NCBI RefSeq assembly: GCF_003391095.1
Contig: NZ_CP031447.1
Span: 62,001 to 126,000 of the forward strand
Reading direction: 5' to 3'
Origin: Austwickia chelonae
GTDB taxonomy: Bacteria; Actinomycetota; Actinomycetes; Actinomycetales; Dermatophilaceae
Length of the DNA stretch: 64,000 bases
Part shown: positions 36,196 through 44,112 of the stretch, piece by piece
Layout: the number at the start of each line of letters is the position of its first letter
Position numbering within the stretch: position 1 is the stretch's first letter
Notes under the pieces: model-generated
Database searches by the model: none
Told to the model about the DNA's origin: nothing
Seen by the model: only the letters and a program-made list of their open reading frames with translations
Translations under genes and position numbers: made by a program

Positions 36196-36645
36196 ATGAC
36201 AAGACTGCCTGGGCTTGCCGAGAGACTAGACCTGTTGCTTCGCACCGCCCCAAGGTTGGCTACCGATCCCCGACCCCACACCAACGAGTTGGTTGCCGAA
36301 GCGTTGTCGGCGCAAGGGGTCGAGGTCTCTGCAGTGCATATCTTGAACCTGCGGGCGGGGAGACGAGACAACCCTTCGGCTCGCTTGCTGGAAGGCCGAG
36401 CACGAGTCTTCGGTGTCGCTGTCACGTTTTTCCTCTCCCACGATGGGGAGGGAACTCTGCCTGTTGAGCCTCGCATCCTTGGTGCCTTGCAAGACGTCAA
36501 TATGCAGAAACTGATGATGTGTGCCTAAGGGATCTCACCTCACAACTTGCGTGTGCTCTTGGCTGTAGTGGACGAGATCCGCCGTATCGAGGGGCTCGAT
36601 ACCGACCTTGTGCCGCTGAGCGGAAACGACGAGGTTCGGCTTTAA
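36196..36645 (+). pseudogene. EspR-like helix-turn-helix regulator interrupted by a stop codon
   Basis: From ATG 36196 (GGAG upstream) the frame encodes 110 residues resembling actinobacterial EspR-type regulators: LAERLDLLLR, PHTNELVAEALSAQGVEVSAVHILNLRAGRRDNPSARL, then FGVAVTFFL. It stops at TAA 36526-36528. Reading on in the same frame gives LRVLLAVVDEIRRIEGLDTD, matching the family's C-terminal dimerisation helix, to a second stop at 36643-36645. A nonsense mutation is the simple explanation. A shortened protein with the DNA-binding domain could still be made. Confidence 0.65.
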
Positions 36646-36716
36646 TCGCTGCAGGCCGACAGCGCAGCGGATTTGGTTTCGAGGCGCGCGATCTCGGCGA
36701 GTGTCTGCGACAGCAC

Positions 36717-38537
36717 TCACTCCACGGTCACTGACTTGGCGAGGTTACGCGGCTTGTCGATGTCATGGCCGAGCGAGAGTGCCGCATGGTAGGCAAGCAG
36801 CTGCGTGGGAATCGTCAACAGAATAGGATCGAGTTCTGGTTCGCTCTTCGGGACGATGACCGCGGATACACCCAGGTGTTCCAGGTCGACCCCTGGGTTC
36901 GTAATGGCCACAAGGGGTCCCTTGCGCGCCACCACCTGCTCGCACGCGGCGATGTTGCGGTCGGCCAACTCGTCGTCAGGTACGACCGCGATGGTCGGCA
37001 TCCTCTCGTCGATCAAGGCCAACGGACCGTGTTTCAGCTCGGAGGTCTGGTAAGCCTCGGCGTGGACATACGAGATCTCCTTGAGCTTCTGTGCCCCCTC
37101 CCTCGCCACCGGAAAGCCACGGACACGACCGATGAAGAACGCCGACTGCGCATGCGCAACCTCCCGCGCCACTGCCGCGATGACATCCTCCTGAGCCAGT
37201 ACCTCGCCGATCAGCTCAGGCAACGCACGAAGCCCCGCGACGAGGCGGGCTCCGTCGGCAACCGACAGGTCACGCACCCTGCCGAGGTGAATGGCGAGCA
37301 TCGCGAAGGCGATGGCCATGTTCGTCAGCGCCTTCGTCGAGGCGACGGCGATCTCAGGACCAGCGTGCAGATAGATGCCCCCATCCACCTCCCTGGCAAG
37401 ACTGGAGCTCACCACGTTGACCACACCGGCGACGTAACCCCCTTTCCGTTTGATCTCCTGCACAGCAAAGGTGGTGTCCGCGGTCTCCCCGGACTGAGAG
37501 ACCGCGATATACAGGGTGTCGGGTTCGACGATCGGATTGCGATACCGAAATTCCGAGGCTGCCTCCGCATCTGCGGGGATGCGAGCGATCTCCTCGATCA
37601 TCTGCGCACCGATCTGCCCCACGTAATAAGCCGAACCACAGCCCAGGATCTTCACCCGCCGGAAGGCTCGCAGTTCACGCGGCCCCAACCGCAGCCCGTC
37701 GAGACGAGTCGTGCCGAATCGATCGTCGAGGCGCCCCCGCAGGACGGCCTCCGCGGCTTGCGGCTGTTCCTGAATCTCCTTGTACATGTAGTGGTCATGA
37801 CCGGAGAGTTCGAGATCCTCCGCGGCGACGGTGATCTCGACCGGTTCTCGGGCGGTGTCACTGACGTGCTTGGTGAAGGTCTGAAGGCCCTCCGCAGTGA
37901 CGGTGGCGAGTTCCCCATCGTCTAGATGGACGACCGACGTCGTGTGCCGCACCAGGGCGGTGACGTCCGAGGCGATGAACATCTCGCCGTCACCGATGCC
38001 GATGATCAGCGGTGACCCCTTGCGCGCCACGACGATTCGCTTCGGGTGCCGTTTGTCGAGGACTGCCAGGGCATACGTTCCGGTGATCTTGTCCAGTGCC
38101 TCCAGCACAGCAGCCTCGAGGGAGTCCGCGGACGAGCGGTCGATCAGATGGGCCAAGACCTCTGTGTCGGTATCGCTGTCGAAGGTGACACCGTCAGCCT
38201 CCAATTGCGCGCGCAAGGTGGCCGAATTGTCGATGATCCCGTTGTGGACCAGTGCGATTCGTCCGTCGGAGCTTCGATGTGGGTGGGCGTTGCGTTCCGC
38301 AGCAGGGCCATGGGTCGCCCAGCGCGTGTGGCCGATGCCGGCCTTGCCGGTGAGCCGCTTCGGCAACACCGCCTCGAGACTACGCACACGGCCCACGGTG
38401 CGGACGACCGTCATGCTCTTCGAATCCATCACGGCGAGTCCCGCAGAGTCGTAGCCGCGGTACTCGAGGCGCGTCAGGCCAGCGAGAAGGATAGGTGCCG
38501 CGGCGTTGTGACCGATGTAACCGACGATTCCGCACAT
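36717..38537 (-). CDS. glmS: Glutamine-fructose-6-phosphate aminotransferase (isomerising)
   Basis: 606 residues, the normal length. Makes glucosamine-6-phosphate, the first step of UDP-GlcNAc and hence peptidoglycan precursor synthesis. N-terminal glutaminase domain begins MCGIVGYIG with catalytic Cys2; RWATHGPAAERNAHPH and the NGIIDN motif follow. Two SIS isomerase domains (about 285-420 and 455-590) include GCGSAYYVGQ, SQSGETADT and SELKHGPLALID, ending at the usual LAKSVTVE. Co-directional with the small gene 39 bases upstream. Confidence 0.98.
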   Translation of the reverse strand: MCGIVGYIGHNAAAPILLAGLTRLEYRGYDSAGLAVMDSKSMTVVRTVGRVRSLEAVLPKRLTGKAGIGHTRWATHGPAAERNAHPHRSSDGRIALVHNGIIDNSATLRAQLEADGVTFDSDTDTEVLAHLIDRSSADSLEAAVLEALDKITGTYALAVLDKRHPKRIVVARKGSPLIIGIGDGEMFIASDVTALVRHTTSVVHLDDGELATVTAEGLQTFTKHVSDTAREPVEITVAAEDLELSGHDHYMYKEIQEQPQAAEAVLRGRLDDRFGTTRLDGLRLGPRELRAFRRVKILGCGSAYYVGQIGAQMIEEIARIPADAEAASEFRYRNPIVEPDTLYIAVSQSGETADTTFAVQEIKRKGGYVAGVVNVVSSSLAREVDGGIYLHAGPEIAVASTKALTNMAIAFAMLAIHLGRVRDLSVADGARLVAGLRALPELIGEVLAQEDVIAAVAREVAHAQSAFFIGRVRGFPVAREGAQKLKEISYVHAEAYQTSELKHGPLALIDERMPTIAVVPDDELADRNIAACEQVVARKGPLVAITNPGVDLEHLGVSAVIVPKSEPELDPILLTIPTQLLAYHAALSLGHDIDKPRNLAKSVTVE

Positions 38538-38576
38538 GCGTGAGTCTCCTTGGTTTTGTAGGTGGTGAAGGTCGAC

Positions 38577-38873
38577 TCAGCCGTAGACGATACGGCGCAA
38601 TTGACGCTCGGTGAGTGGCCGAGCCAAGAAGACACGGGTGCGCAGCTCGGCTGCGATGATCGAGAACGCTTCAGCGTTCTTGACACCGTAGAGCTGTAGG
38701 AGGGTGTGTCGACGACGCACGTACTCCTCGACAGGCTCGGAATACCAAGCGACGACATCGCCCACCACGCGCGCTGCCTCTGCAGGGCTGAGTCCAGTAG
38801 AAGCCACGACGCGATCGACGATTTCTCGGTCCAACACACCGAAAGTGTGTAACAGCCAGATCGACATGGGCAA
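38577..38873 (-). CDS. Small helical protein of unknown function upstream of glmS
   Basis: 96-98 residues (ATG 38867 or TTG 38873). Mostly alpha-helical and charged: LDREIVDRVVASTGLSPAEA, then VEEYVRRRHTLLQLYGVKN and RPLTERQLRRIVYG. No recognised domain or signal peptide. The end of the protein is 39 bases from glmS, suggesting an operon. There is no clear ribosome binding site. A 16-bp palindrome ends 5 bases from the TTG start, so strong transcriptional control or a leaderless message is plausible. Confidence 0.65.
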   Translation of the reverse strand: MPMSIWLLHTFGVLDREIVDRVVASTGLSPAEAARVVGDVVAWYSEPVEEYVRRRHTLLQLYGVKNAEAFSIIAAELRTRVFLARPLTERQLRRIVYG

Positions 38874-38894
38874 AAATCTGCCCGAATTCGGGCA
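38868..38894. promoter_or_regulatory. 16-bp palindrome plus extra half-site upstream of the glmS unit
   Basis: TGCCCGAATTCGGGCA (38879-38894) is a perfect palindrome. A further GGGCAA half-site lies at 38868-38873. Both sit at the start of the small gene that precedes glmS. Looks like an operator for a dimeric repressor; the protein is unknown. Confidence 0.55.
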
Positions 38895-39007
38895 AGATCA
38901 CGTGTTTAGTCCTGGTAGTGCCTGCGCGGAGTTGTGACCGCCGACGACCTGGTGAACCGCAAAATCCAGTCGAGTCAGGGGCGTCGCTCTTCCGCCACGA
39001 TCCCCGC

Positions 39008-39056
39008 AACAAGAAAACTCCCGACCGGATTGCTCCGGTCGGGAGTTTCGTTAAGT
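39008..39056. repeat. Second copy of the 49-bp repeat, at the tRNA-Leu 3' flank
   Basis: Matches 34497-34545 at about 40 of 49 positions, without gaps. It contains the tRNA terminator and ends at the last base of the encoded CCA. Confidence 0.6.
39015..39048 (-). terminator. Terminator of tRNA-Leu
   Basis: Perfect 14-bp stem, AAACTCCCGACCGG (39015-39028) and its complement (39035-39048), with a 6-nt loop. On the minus strand it is followed by TTTTCTTGTT. Eight bases beyond the tRNA 3' end. Confidence 0.85.
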
Positions 39057-39142
39057 GGTGCGCGAGGGGGGAGTTGAACCCCCACGCCCTTTCGGGCACA
39101 CGGACCTGAACCGTGCGCGTCTGCCTATTCCGCCACTCGCGC
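39056..39142 (-). tRNA. tRNA-Leu (anticodon CAG)
   Basis: Complete cloverleaf on the minus strand: acceptor GCGCGAG/CTCGCGC, class II long variable arm (CCCGAAAGGG), anticodon loop TTCAGGT giving CAG, T-arm GGGGG-TTCAACT-CCCCC, and an encoded CCA (39056-39058). Confidence 0.97.
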
Positions 39143-39275
39143 GCGCCCTGCCATCATGCCAGGAGAGCGGCCGATCACCAAACGGGGTTGCTGCTCGGGC
39201 GGATTCGCCCTGTGCAGGGCGTTGTCCGTCTTCGGTCGAGCGTTCGTCCCAGGGCTGGCGTGCTGCCCGGGCCGT

Positions 39276-40163
39276 TCATCGACGTGGGCTGCCACCGGTG
39301 GGGAGCCACAGGCGACGCCAGCACAACAGGGCCACCGCAGCCGCGGTCAACAAGGCCCCGACGGTGACCCATGTCATCGGGCCCATGCCGATCTGGGCCC
39401 ACATCGCCGGGGCGAAGCCGACGTGCATGCCGCCGTGGACTCCGGCTGCCGCCCACACCGAGCCGGTGCACCAGCGGACGCATCCGGCGAGGAATCCCAT
39501 CCCGAGAGGCAACACCAGGTAGAGCATCCGTTCTCCGGTGGTCTGTTGTCCGCCGCTGGATGTCAGGTGCAGCAGGGTGAACACCGCCGTGGTGACCGTC
39601 AAGGTCAGCCAGGGCAGTTCTCGTCCGTACCGCCATGCGAAACCCCGGAACCACAATTCTTCCGGAATCCCCTGCATCAGGAAGGCCTTCGCCAGTACGA
39701 CGAGGGCGAACAGTGGCCAGGCGATATCGGGAAGGCGCGTCGGTGCCGACCTGGGCTGCCACGGCAGCGTCTGCGCCAACACGCACCCCGCTAAAGTCAG
39801 CCCAGCGGTGAACACGGTGGCGCACACCGCCCATCCGGCACCCCGCCGTCCGCCCACCCGGAGGAGACCCCGCAGCGTGGCCTGCTCGCGACGGCCGACG
39901 ACCGCCAACACCGCACATGTCGTCACCAGCGGCAGCGCAGCGAATGCGACCTCCACCCCGACAGCCAGGACGGCGCCGTCCTCCGGGGGAAGAGCCGCCA
40001 ACCACTGCCACGCACTCTGCGGAACCAGCGATTTCGCCGTCACGGACAACGCGCAGAGCATCATCCCGACCGCGGCCACCGCTGAACGTTTCCACACCGC
40101 CGAAGGCCGCGTCGGCCGCCTCACGTCCAGGGAAGAACCCATCGAAAGCGTCGTCATCTCCAT
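39276..40163 (-). CDS. CPBP-family intramembrane glutamic protease
   Basis: 295 residues from ATG 40163 with GGAAG upstream (a start two codons later is possible). About seven to eight membrane helices. Motif 1 is intact as IPEELWFRGFAW, motif 2 as FTLLHLTSSG, and motif 3 as AAGVHGGMHVGF. The family cleaves within membranes (Rce1-like) or provides bacteriocin immunity. Divergent from the two-component system on the right, which might regulate it. Confidence 0.88.
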   Translation of the reverse strand: MEMTTLSMGSSLDVRRPTRPSAVWKRSAVAAVGMMLCALSVTAKSLVPQSAWQWLAALPPEDGAVLAVGVEVAFAALPLVTTCAVLAVVGRREQATLRGLLRVGGRRGAGWAVCATVFTAGLTLAGCVLAQTLPWQPRSAPTRLPDIAWPLFALVVLAKAFLMQGIPEELWFRGFAWRYGRELPWLTLTVTTAVFTLLHLTSSGGQQTTGERMLYLVLPLGMGFLAGCVRWCTGSVWAAAGVHGGMHVGFAPAMWAQIGMGPMTWVTVGALLTAAAVALLCWRRLWLPTGGSPRR

Positions 40164-40281
40164 GACTTCCACGCTCCGCCGATCCGACACCGATCGGCAG
40201 TCGCCACAGTCATCCCACCGGCCCCGATGACATGACCGCAGTCACATGTCTGCGTGAAACCAGGAACCTAGGCTGTCGAGC

Positions 40282-41484
40282 ATGGTGACCCGGACCACAC
40301 GACCGCGCCTGCGGCCACTGCCCGGCAGCATCCACGCCCTGGCTGTGCTGGCCCTGCTCCTGGCAGCGACGGCAGTGGCCGACTCGGCACGGCCGATCCC
40401 CTCCGCCCTCACCTTGGCGTCCAGCGTCATCGCGACCGGCCTGAGCTGGTGGTTGTGGAGCCGATCCGCCACACCACAAGCCGCCCGACGGTGGTGCCTC
40501 CTGCTCGCCGCCGCAAGCCTGGCCGCCGCGATCCTCAACGACAGCCCACTGGGGATGCCGGTGCTCGCCCTCGGGCTGTGCAGCGTCGCCGTCGAATACG
40601 GACGCCGCGGCCTCCTCGCGACGACGGCGGCCTACCTGGGCGTCGTCATCGCGCTCTACCTCTGGGCCTTCTCCCAAGGGAGGGACATCAAAGGCGGGAT
40701 CGTCACGAATACCGTCGTCATCGCCTTCTTGATCCTCATCGGCGTGCTCGTCGCCGACACCCTCCGCCAACTCACCGAAGCCCACCGGGACGCCCTCACA
40801 CTCGCCGAGGAAAGACGCCAGACCGCGCTGCGCGACCTCGACCGGGCACTGGCAGAAGAACGAATGGCCCAGGCCAGAGCTCTGCACGACGAGGTCGGCC
40901 GTGACCTGACCGCCGTCCTGATGGGCGCCGAAGTGGCCCGTCGACTACGCCACACCGACCCGGACGCCGCCTGGGCGGAGATCGACCACGTCCACGACAT
41001 CACCACGCAGGCCCTGGCCGGTCTACGCCGCCAAGTGCGGGCGCTCAGCCCCCTCCCCACCGACGACCTCGACCGCCTCGACCTGGCCTCGGCGCTGGAA
41101 CGACTGGCCACCGTCTTCCACGGCACCGGGTTGGAAGTCGCGATCCGCCGTACCGACGACGCCGAGACAGAACACCGGGTGGACCCGTTGGCGTACCGCA
41201 TCATCCAAGAAGGGCTGACCAATGTCGTACGGCACTCGACGGCGACACGAGTGGAGATCCTGCACACCGTCGGCGCACAGACGACCGTGCAGGTCCACGA
41301 CAACGGGAAGGCCACCGCAACGACCTCCGAAAATACCCCGTCGGCAGCCCACCACGTCCTGGAAGGCTTTGGGCTCAGCCATCTACGGTCGCGGGTCGAA
41401 GCCGCCGGAGGCAGGCTGACCGCCGGGCCGACCGGGCAAGGGTTCCTCCTGGAAGCCACCTACCCGGTCGAGACCGCAGCATGA
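40282..41484 (+). CDS. NarL-type sensor histidine kinase
   Basis: 400 residues. Four to five membrane helices in the first 155 residues, a coiled linker (about 160-195), phospho-acceptor His202 in ALHDEVGRDL, and HATPase_c with YRIIQEGLTNVVRHS and GFGLSHLRSRVEAAGG. No extracytoplasmic sensor domain. The stop overlaps the response regulator start (ATGA), so the pair is coupled. Possible targets are the divergent CPBP gene or distant genes. Confidence 0.93.
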   Translation: MVTRTTRPRLRPLPGSIHALAVLALLLAATAVADSARPIPSALTLASSVIATGLSWWLWSRSATPQAARRWCLLLAAASLAAAILNDSPLGMPVLALGLCSVAVEYGRRGLLATTAAYLGVVIALYLWAFSQGRDIKGGIVTNTVVIAFLILIGVLVADTLRQLTEAHRDALTLAEERRQTALRDLDRALAEERMAQARALHDEVGRDLTAVLMGAEVARRLRHTDPDAAWAEIDHVHDITTQALAGLRRQVRALSPLPTDDLDRLDLASALERLATVFHGTGLEVAIRRTDDAETEHRVDPLAYRIIQEGLTNVVRHSTATRVEILHTVGAQTTVQVHDNGKATATTSENTPSAAHHVLEGFGLSHLRSRVEAAGGRLTAGPTGQGFLLEATYPVETAA

Positions 41485-42212
41485 ACGGCGAGACGATGGC
41501 GAACGACGGCGCTCGCCGACTGCGGATGGTCGTCGTCGACGACCAGGAACTGCTCCGCCGAGGGTTGCACCTGCTCCTGGAGTCCACCGGCCGGGTCGAG
41601 GTCGTCGCCCAGGCGAAGGACGGCGTCGAAGCGTTGGCCTTCATCGCCAAGTCCGAACCGGATGCGGTACTCACCGACGCCGTGATGCCGGGAATGTCCG
41701 GCGCTCAACTGATCCGGGAATGCGCCGACTCATTCCCCGGCCTGCCGGTGATCGTGGTGAGCACCTTCGACACCGATGAGGTGGTCCGGGACGTCCTGGA
41801 AGCAGGTGCTGCCGGATTCCTGCTCAAGGACGTCTCGCCCGAACGGATCGTCGAAGCTGTCGACAGCGCCCGGGACGGCGGCCTGACGATCGACCCGCGG
41901 GTGGCGTCCTCCGTCGTCCTCAGACCGTCGCGGAACCCACGGAAAGACCCTCTGGAGGAACTGACCCCGTCCGAACGGGACGTGGCCCTCCTGATCGCGG
42001 ACGGCCTGTCGAACGGCCAGATCGCCGGGCAGCTGCATCTGGCCCCGGGCACGGTGAAGAACTACGTCTCGACGGTGATGCGTAAGACCGGCCTGCCCGA
42101 TCGCACCCAGGTCGCCCTCTTCGTGGATCGACTGCGGAGAACCTCGGCCGCTGATCAGCGGCGACGCTCGCAGGCGACACCGTCGCCGTCCCGGTCGAGC
42201 TCCGGTCGATAG
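41481..42212 (+). CDS. NarL/LuxR-family response regulator
   Basis: 243 residues. Receiver with DD at 20-21, phospho-acceptor Asp66 in LTDAVMPGMSG, Thr/Ser in VSTFDTDE and Lys in FLLKDVSPE. LuxR HTH near 160-220 (LTPSERDVALLIADGLSNGQIA, LAPGTVKNYVSTVMRKTGL). The last 25 or so residues are a Ser/Arg-rich tail that overlaps an Excalibur-domain remnant on the other strand and may be an abnormal extension. Acts with the kinase upstream. Confidence 0.93.
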   Translation: MNGETMANDGARRLRMVVVDDQELLRRGLHLLLESTGRVEVVAQAKDGVEALAFIAKSEPDAVLTDAVMPGMSGAQLIRECADSFPGLPVIVVSTFDTDEVVRDVLEAGAAGFLLKDVSPERIVEAVDSARDGGLTIDPRVASSVVLRPSRNPRKDPLEELTPSERDVALLIADGLSNGQIAGQLHLAPGTVKNYVSTVMRKTGLPDRTQVALFVDRLRRTSAADQRRRSQATPSPSRSSSGR

Positions 42213-42304
42213 CCGGGATCACCCCGGCGCAGGGGCGCGGTTCCGGCGCGGCGAACCTTTTTGATCGGTTTCGGGCGGGAAATCCGGGGTGGGTGATCCG
42301 GTGA
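42155..42304 (-). pseudogene. Excalibur calcium-binding domain remnant
   Basis: Minus-strand reading gives RRAGTAPLRRGDPGYRPELD then RDGDGVACE, the exact pattern of an Excalibur domain (DxDxDGxxCE), ending at TGA 42155-42157. The open frame is only about 49 codons and has no start codon. Excalibur domains normally end secreted nucleases or short exported proteins, so the N-terminal part is missing. It overlaps the antisense 3' end of the response regulator. Confidence 0.65.
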
Positions 42305-42337
42305 TCACCGACGCCTTTCGGGGCCTACGATCCGACT

Positions 42338-42658
42338 ATGACCCTTAAAGACGCGAGTTCCGTCTGTACTGCCCCGGTCGTCGTGCTGGGGCTTCTCGGC
42401 GGGTACGTGACCGCCCGGGAGACCGGGGTACGCCCGATCGGTGGTGTGGTGCTGGCCGCTGCCGGGATCTACGCCGGACGTACCTGGTTCGCCCGGGGTG
42501 GTGTGCGGGACACCGCGCTGCTGTCCACGATCTACCTCGCCGGTTTCGGGCTCTCCCACCCGTTGGCGAAGACCATCGGCGCCTGGCCGTCGGTGATCAC
42601 GGTGACGGCGGTGAGTGCTGCCGCGGCTCAGTTCGTCTCGGACTCGCGTCCGCACTGA
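42338..42658 (+). CDS. Small membrane protein of unknown function
   Basis: 106 residues with three to four hydrophobic segments (about 10-25, 33-48, 58-75, 83-97) and conserved-looking Gly/Arg loops (ARETGVRP, RTWFARGGVRD). ATG start. No family named with confidence; similar small actinobacterial membrane proteins are common. Good GC-rich third positions support it as a real gene. Confidence 0.7.
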   Translation: MTLKDASSVCTAPVVVLGLLGGYVTARETGVRPIGGVVLAAAGIYAGRTWFARGGVRDTALLSTIYLAGFGLSHPLAKTIGAWPSVITVTAVSAAAAQFVSDSRPH

Positions 42659-42796
42659 CGACGGGTCCCACTGCAATGCTTTCGACCAGAACCGCTTCTG
42701 GCTGCTGTTCGGGCAAGCCTGGAGACAAATGACCAACCGCCGTATCCTGCGGTCAGGAAGATGTGGAGCATCTTCGGCTACTGGGAGAGGGGCGTC

Positions 42797-43111
42797 ATGA
42801 GCATCGTGGTGACTCGGGCCTCTCTCGCCGCGCGTGGCCGATTCGGCGCGCTGCTCGCAGGTCTCCTGCTGGTGCTCGTGCCGCAGCTGATCGTGGTGAG
42901 TGGCCATCACGGCCAGGCGGCACTGGTGACCTGCCTTGTCGCGGTCATGGCGACTCTGGTTCTCACGACGATCGGCGACGCAACGCTGTTGCGAGGGCTG
43001 CTCACCGGCGTACGAGAACGTTCACGCCGCCGCGCCGACGTCCCCTGTTGGACGGCTGTCACTTCTGTCCCCCGTACTCCTCGGCTTCCCCGGGCGCCGG
43101 GGCTGCACTGA
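42797..43111 (+). CDS. DUF6412-like small membrane protein upstream of yidC
   Basis: 104 residues from ATG 42797, with GGGAGAGG just upstream. Two membrane helices (about 15-35 and 42-65) followed by a basic, Pro-rich tail. In actinobacteria a protein of this form (DUF6412) commonly precedes a YidC paralogue, as here with a 64-base gap, so I assign it by context and shape. Probably an accessory factor for the insertase or zinc-responsive cluster; this is inference. Confidence 0.6.
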   Translation: MSIVVTRASLAARGRFGALLAGLLLVLVPQLIVVSGHHGQAALVTCLVAVMATLVLTTIGDATLLRGLLTGVRERSRRRADVPCWTAVTSVPRTPRLPRAPGLH

Positions 43112-43175
43112 CGTCGCCTCGGCGACCGCAGCGCACCCCCGTCATCTACCGGCCCACCAGGGTCAGGAGTTCACC

Positions 43176-43997
43176 ATGCCCGATGTTCTTTTGCCGTTTT
43201 CTCATGCCGTCGCTGCCGTGTTGGCAGCCGGTCACCATGTCCTCGCCGCCGTTGGAATGGACTCGTCCAGTGGCCTGACGTGGGTACTCGCGATCTTCGC
43301 GCTCGTTCTGGTCGTGCGTATCGCTCTCGTGCCCGTCACGGTCCACAGCGTGCGGCTGTCGCACGCCTCCGCCTCGGCACGACCCGCCCTGGACGCGCTA
43401 CGGAAGCGCTACGCCGGCCGTACAGATCTGGAGAGCCTGCGCGCCATGCGCGAGGAACAAGCCCAGATTCAGGCCGAACACGGAATCAGTCGTGCCGGAT
43501 GCCTGCCCCTGTTTCTCCAGATGCCGATCCTCTTCGCTCTCTACGGCGTCCTCTCCAAGGTCGCCGAAGGTCAGCCGGTCGGACTCATGGACGCTGCGCT
43601 GGCCACCTCCGCGGGTTCCGCCTCGATCCTGGGCGTTCGGTTGGCCGACCGACTCGGATCCTGGGGAGCAGGCGTCGACCCCGAGCACCTCGTCGTCGTG
43701 ATCCTGTTGGCCGGCCTGTCCGCGTCGATGGGATACGTCACCCAGCGCTGGTTCGTCCTGCCCAACCTTGCCACCGAGCACCTTCCCGAGGCCGTCGCCC
43801 GAGCACAGCAGATGATGCCGCTGCTCACGGCCCTGAGCATGCTCCCAGCTGCTGCGATGGTGCCTCTCGGCCTGCTTGTCTACTGGGTCGCTTCGGGCGC
43901 GTTCACGCTCGTGCAGCAACTCGTCGTCACGAGGTGCTTCCCGACCCCAGGAACCGCCGCAGCCGCGGCCAAGGTCGCTCGCTTGGCCGCCGCCTGA
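43176..43997 (+). CDS. yidC: YidC/Oxa1-family membrane protein insertase (paralogue)
   Basis: 273 residues from ATG 43176 with AGGAG upstream. Hydrophobic helices at about 30-55, 105-125, 170-190 and 210-240. The motif GCLPLFLQMPILFALYGVL and the charged hairpin ARPALDALRKRYAGR are diagnostic. The short size and lack of a basic C-terminal tail suggest a second YidC rather than the housekeeping one next to rpmH/rnpA. Inserts proteins into the cytoplasmic membrane. It is preceded by the DUF6412-like gene. Confidence 0.9.
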   Translation: MPDVLLPFSHAVAAVLAAGHHVLAAVGMDSSSGLTWVLAIFALVLVVRIALVPVTVHSVRLSHASASARPALDALRKRYAGRTDLESLRAMREEQAQIQAEHGISRAGCLPLFLQMPILFALYGVLSKVAEGQPVGLMDAALATSAGSASILGVRLADRLGSWGAGVDPEHLVVVILLAGLSASMGYVTQRWFVLPNLATEHLPEAVARAQQMMPLLTALSMLPAAAMVPLGLLVYWVASGAFTLVQQLVVTRCFPTPGTAAAAAKVARLAAA

Positions 43998-44054
43998 TAC
44001 TGACGGGGCAGGCGGGTCGTACGCCGCCTCGTGCTCGTCCTCGGAATGCGCGGA

Positions 44055-44088
44055 GCGCCGGTGACCAGGGAAACCTGATCACCGGCGC
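44055..44088. terminator. Hairpin between convergent yidC and dcu genes
   Basis: 15-bp stem with one mismatch: GCGCCGGTGACCAGG (44055-44069) pairs with CCTGATCACCGGCGC (44074-44088) around GAAA. Serves as terminator for either or both genes. Confidence 0.7.
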
Positions 44089-44112
44089 CTCTCGTTGCCG
44101 GGCGTACTGCGG

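Noticed and set aside
34497-39056. Integrative element flanked by att sites
   Set aside because: The repeats diverge by almost 20%, no integrase is present, and the segment contains the essential gene glmS. Kept only as a duplication or loss scar.
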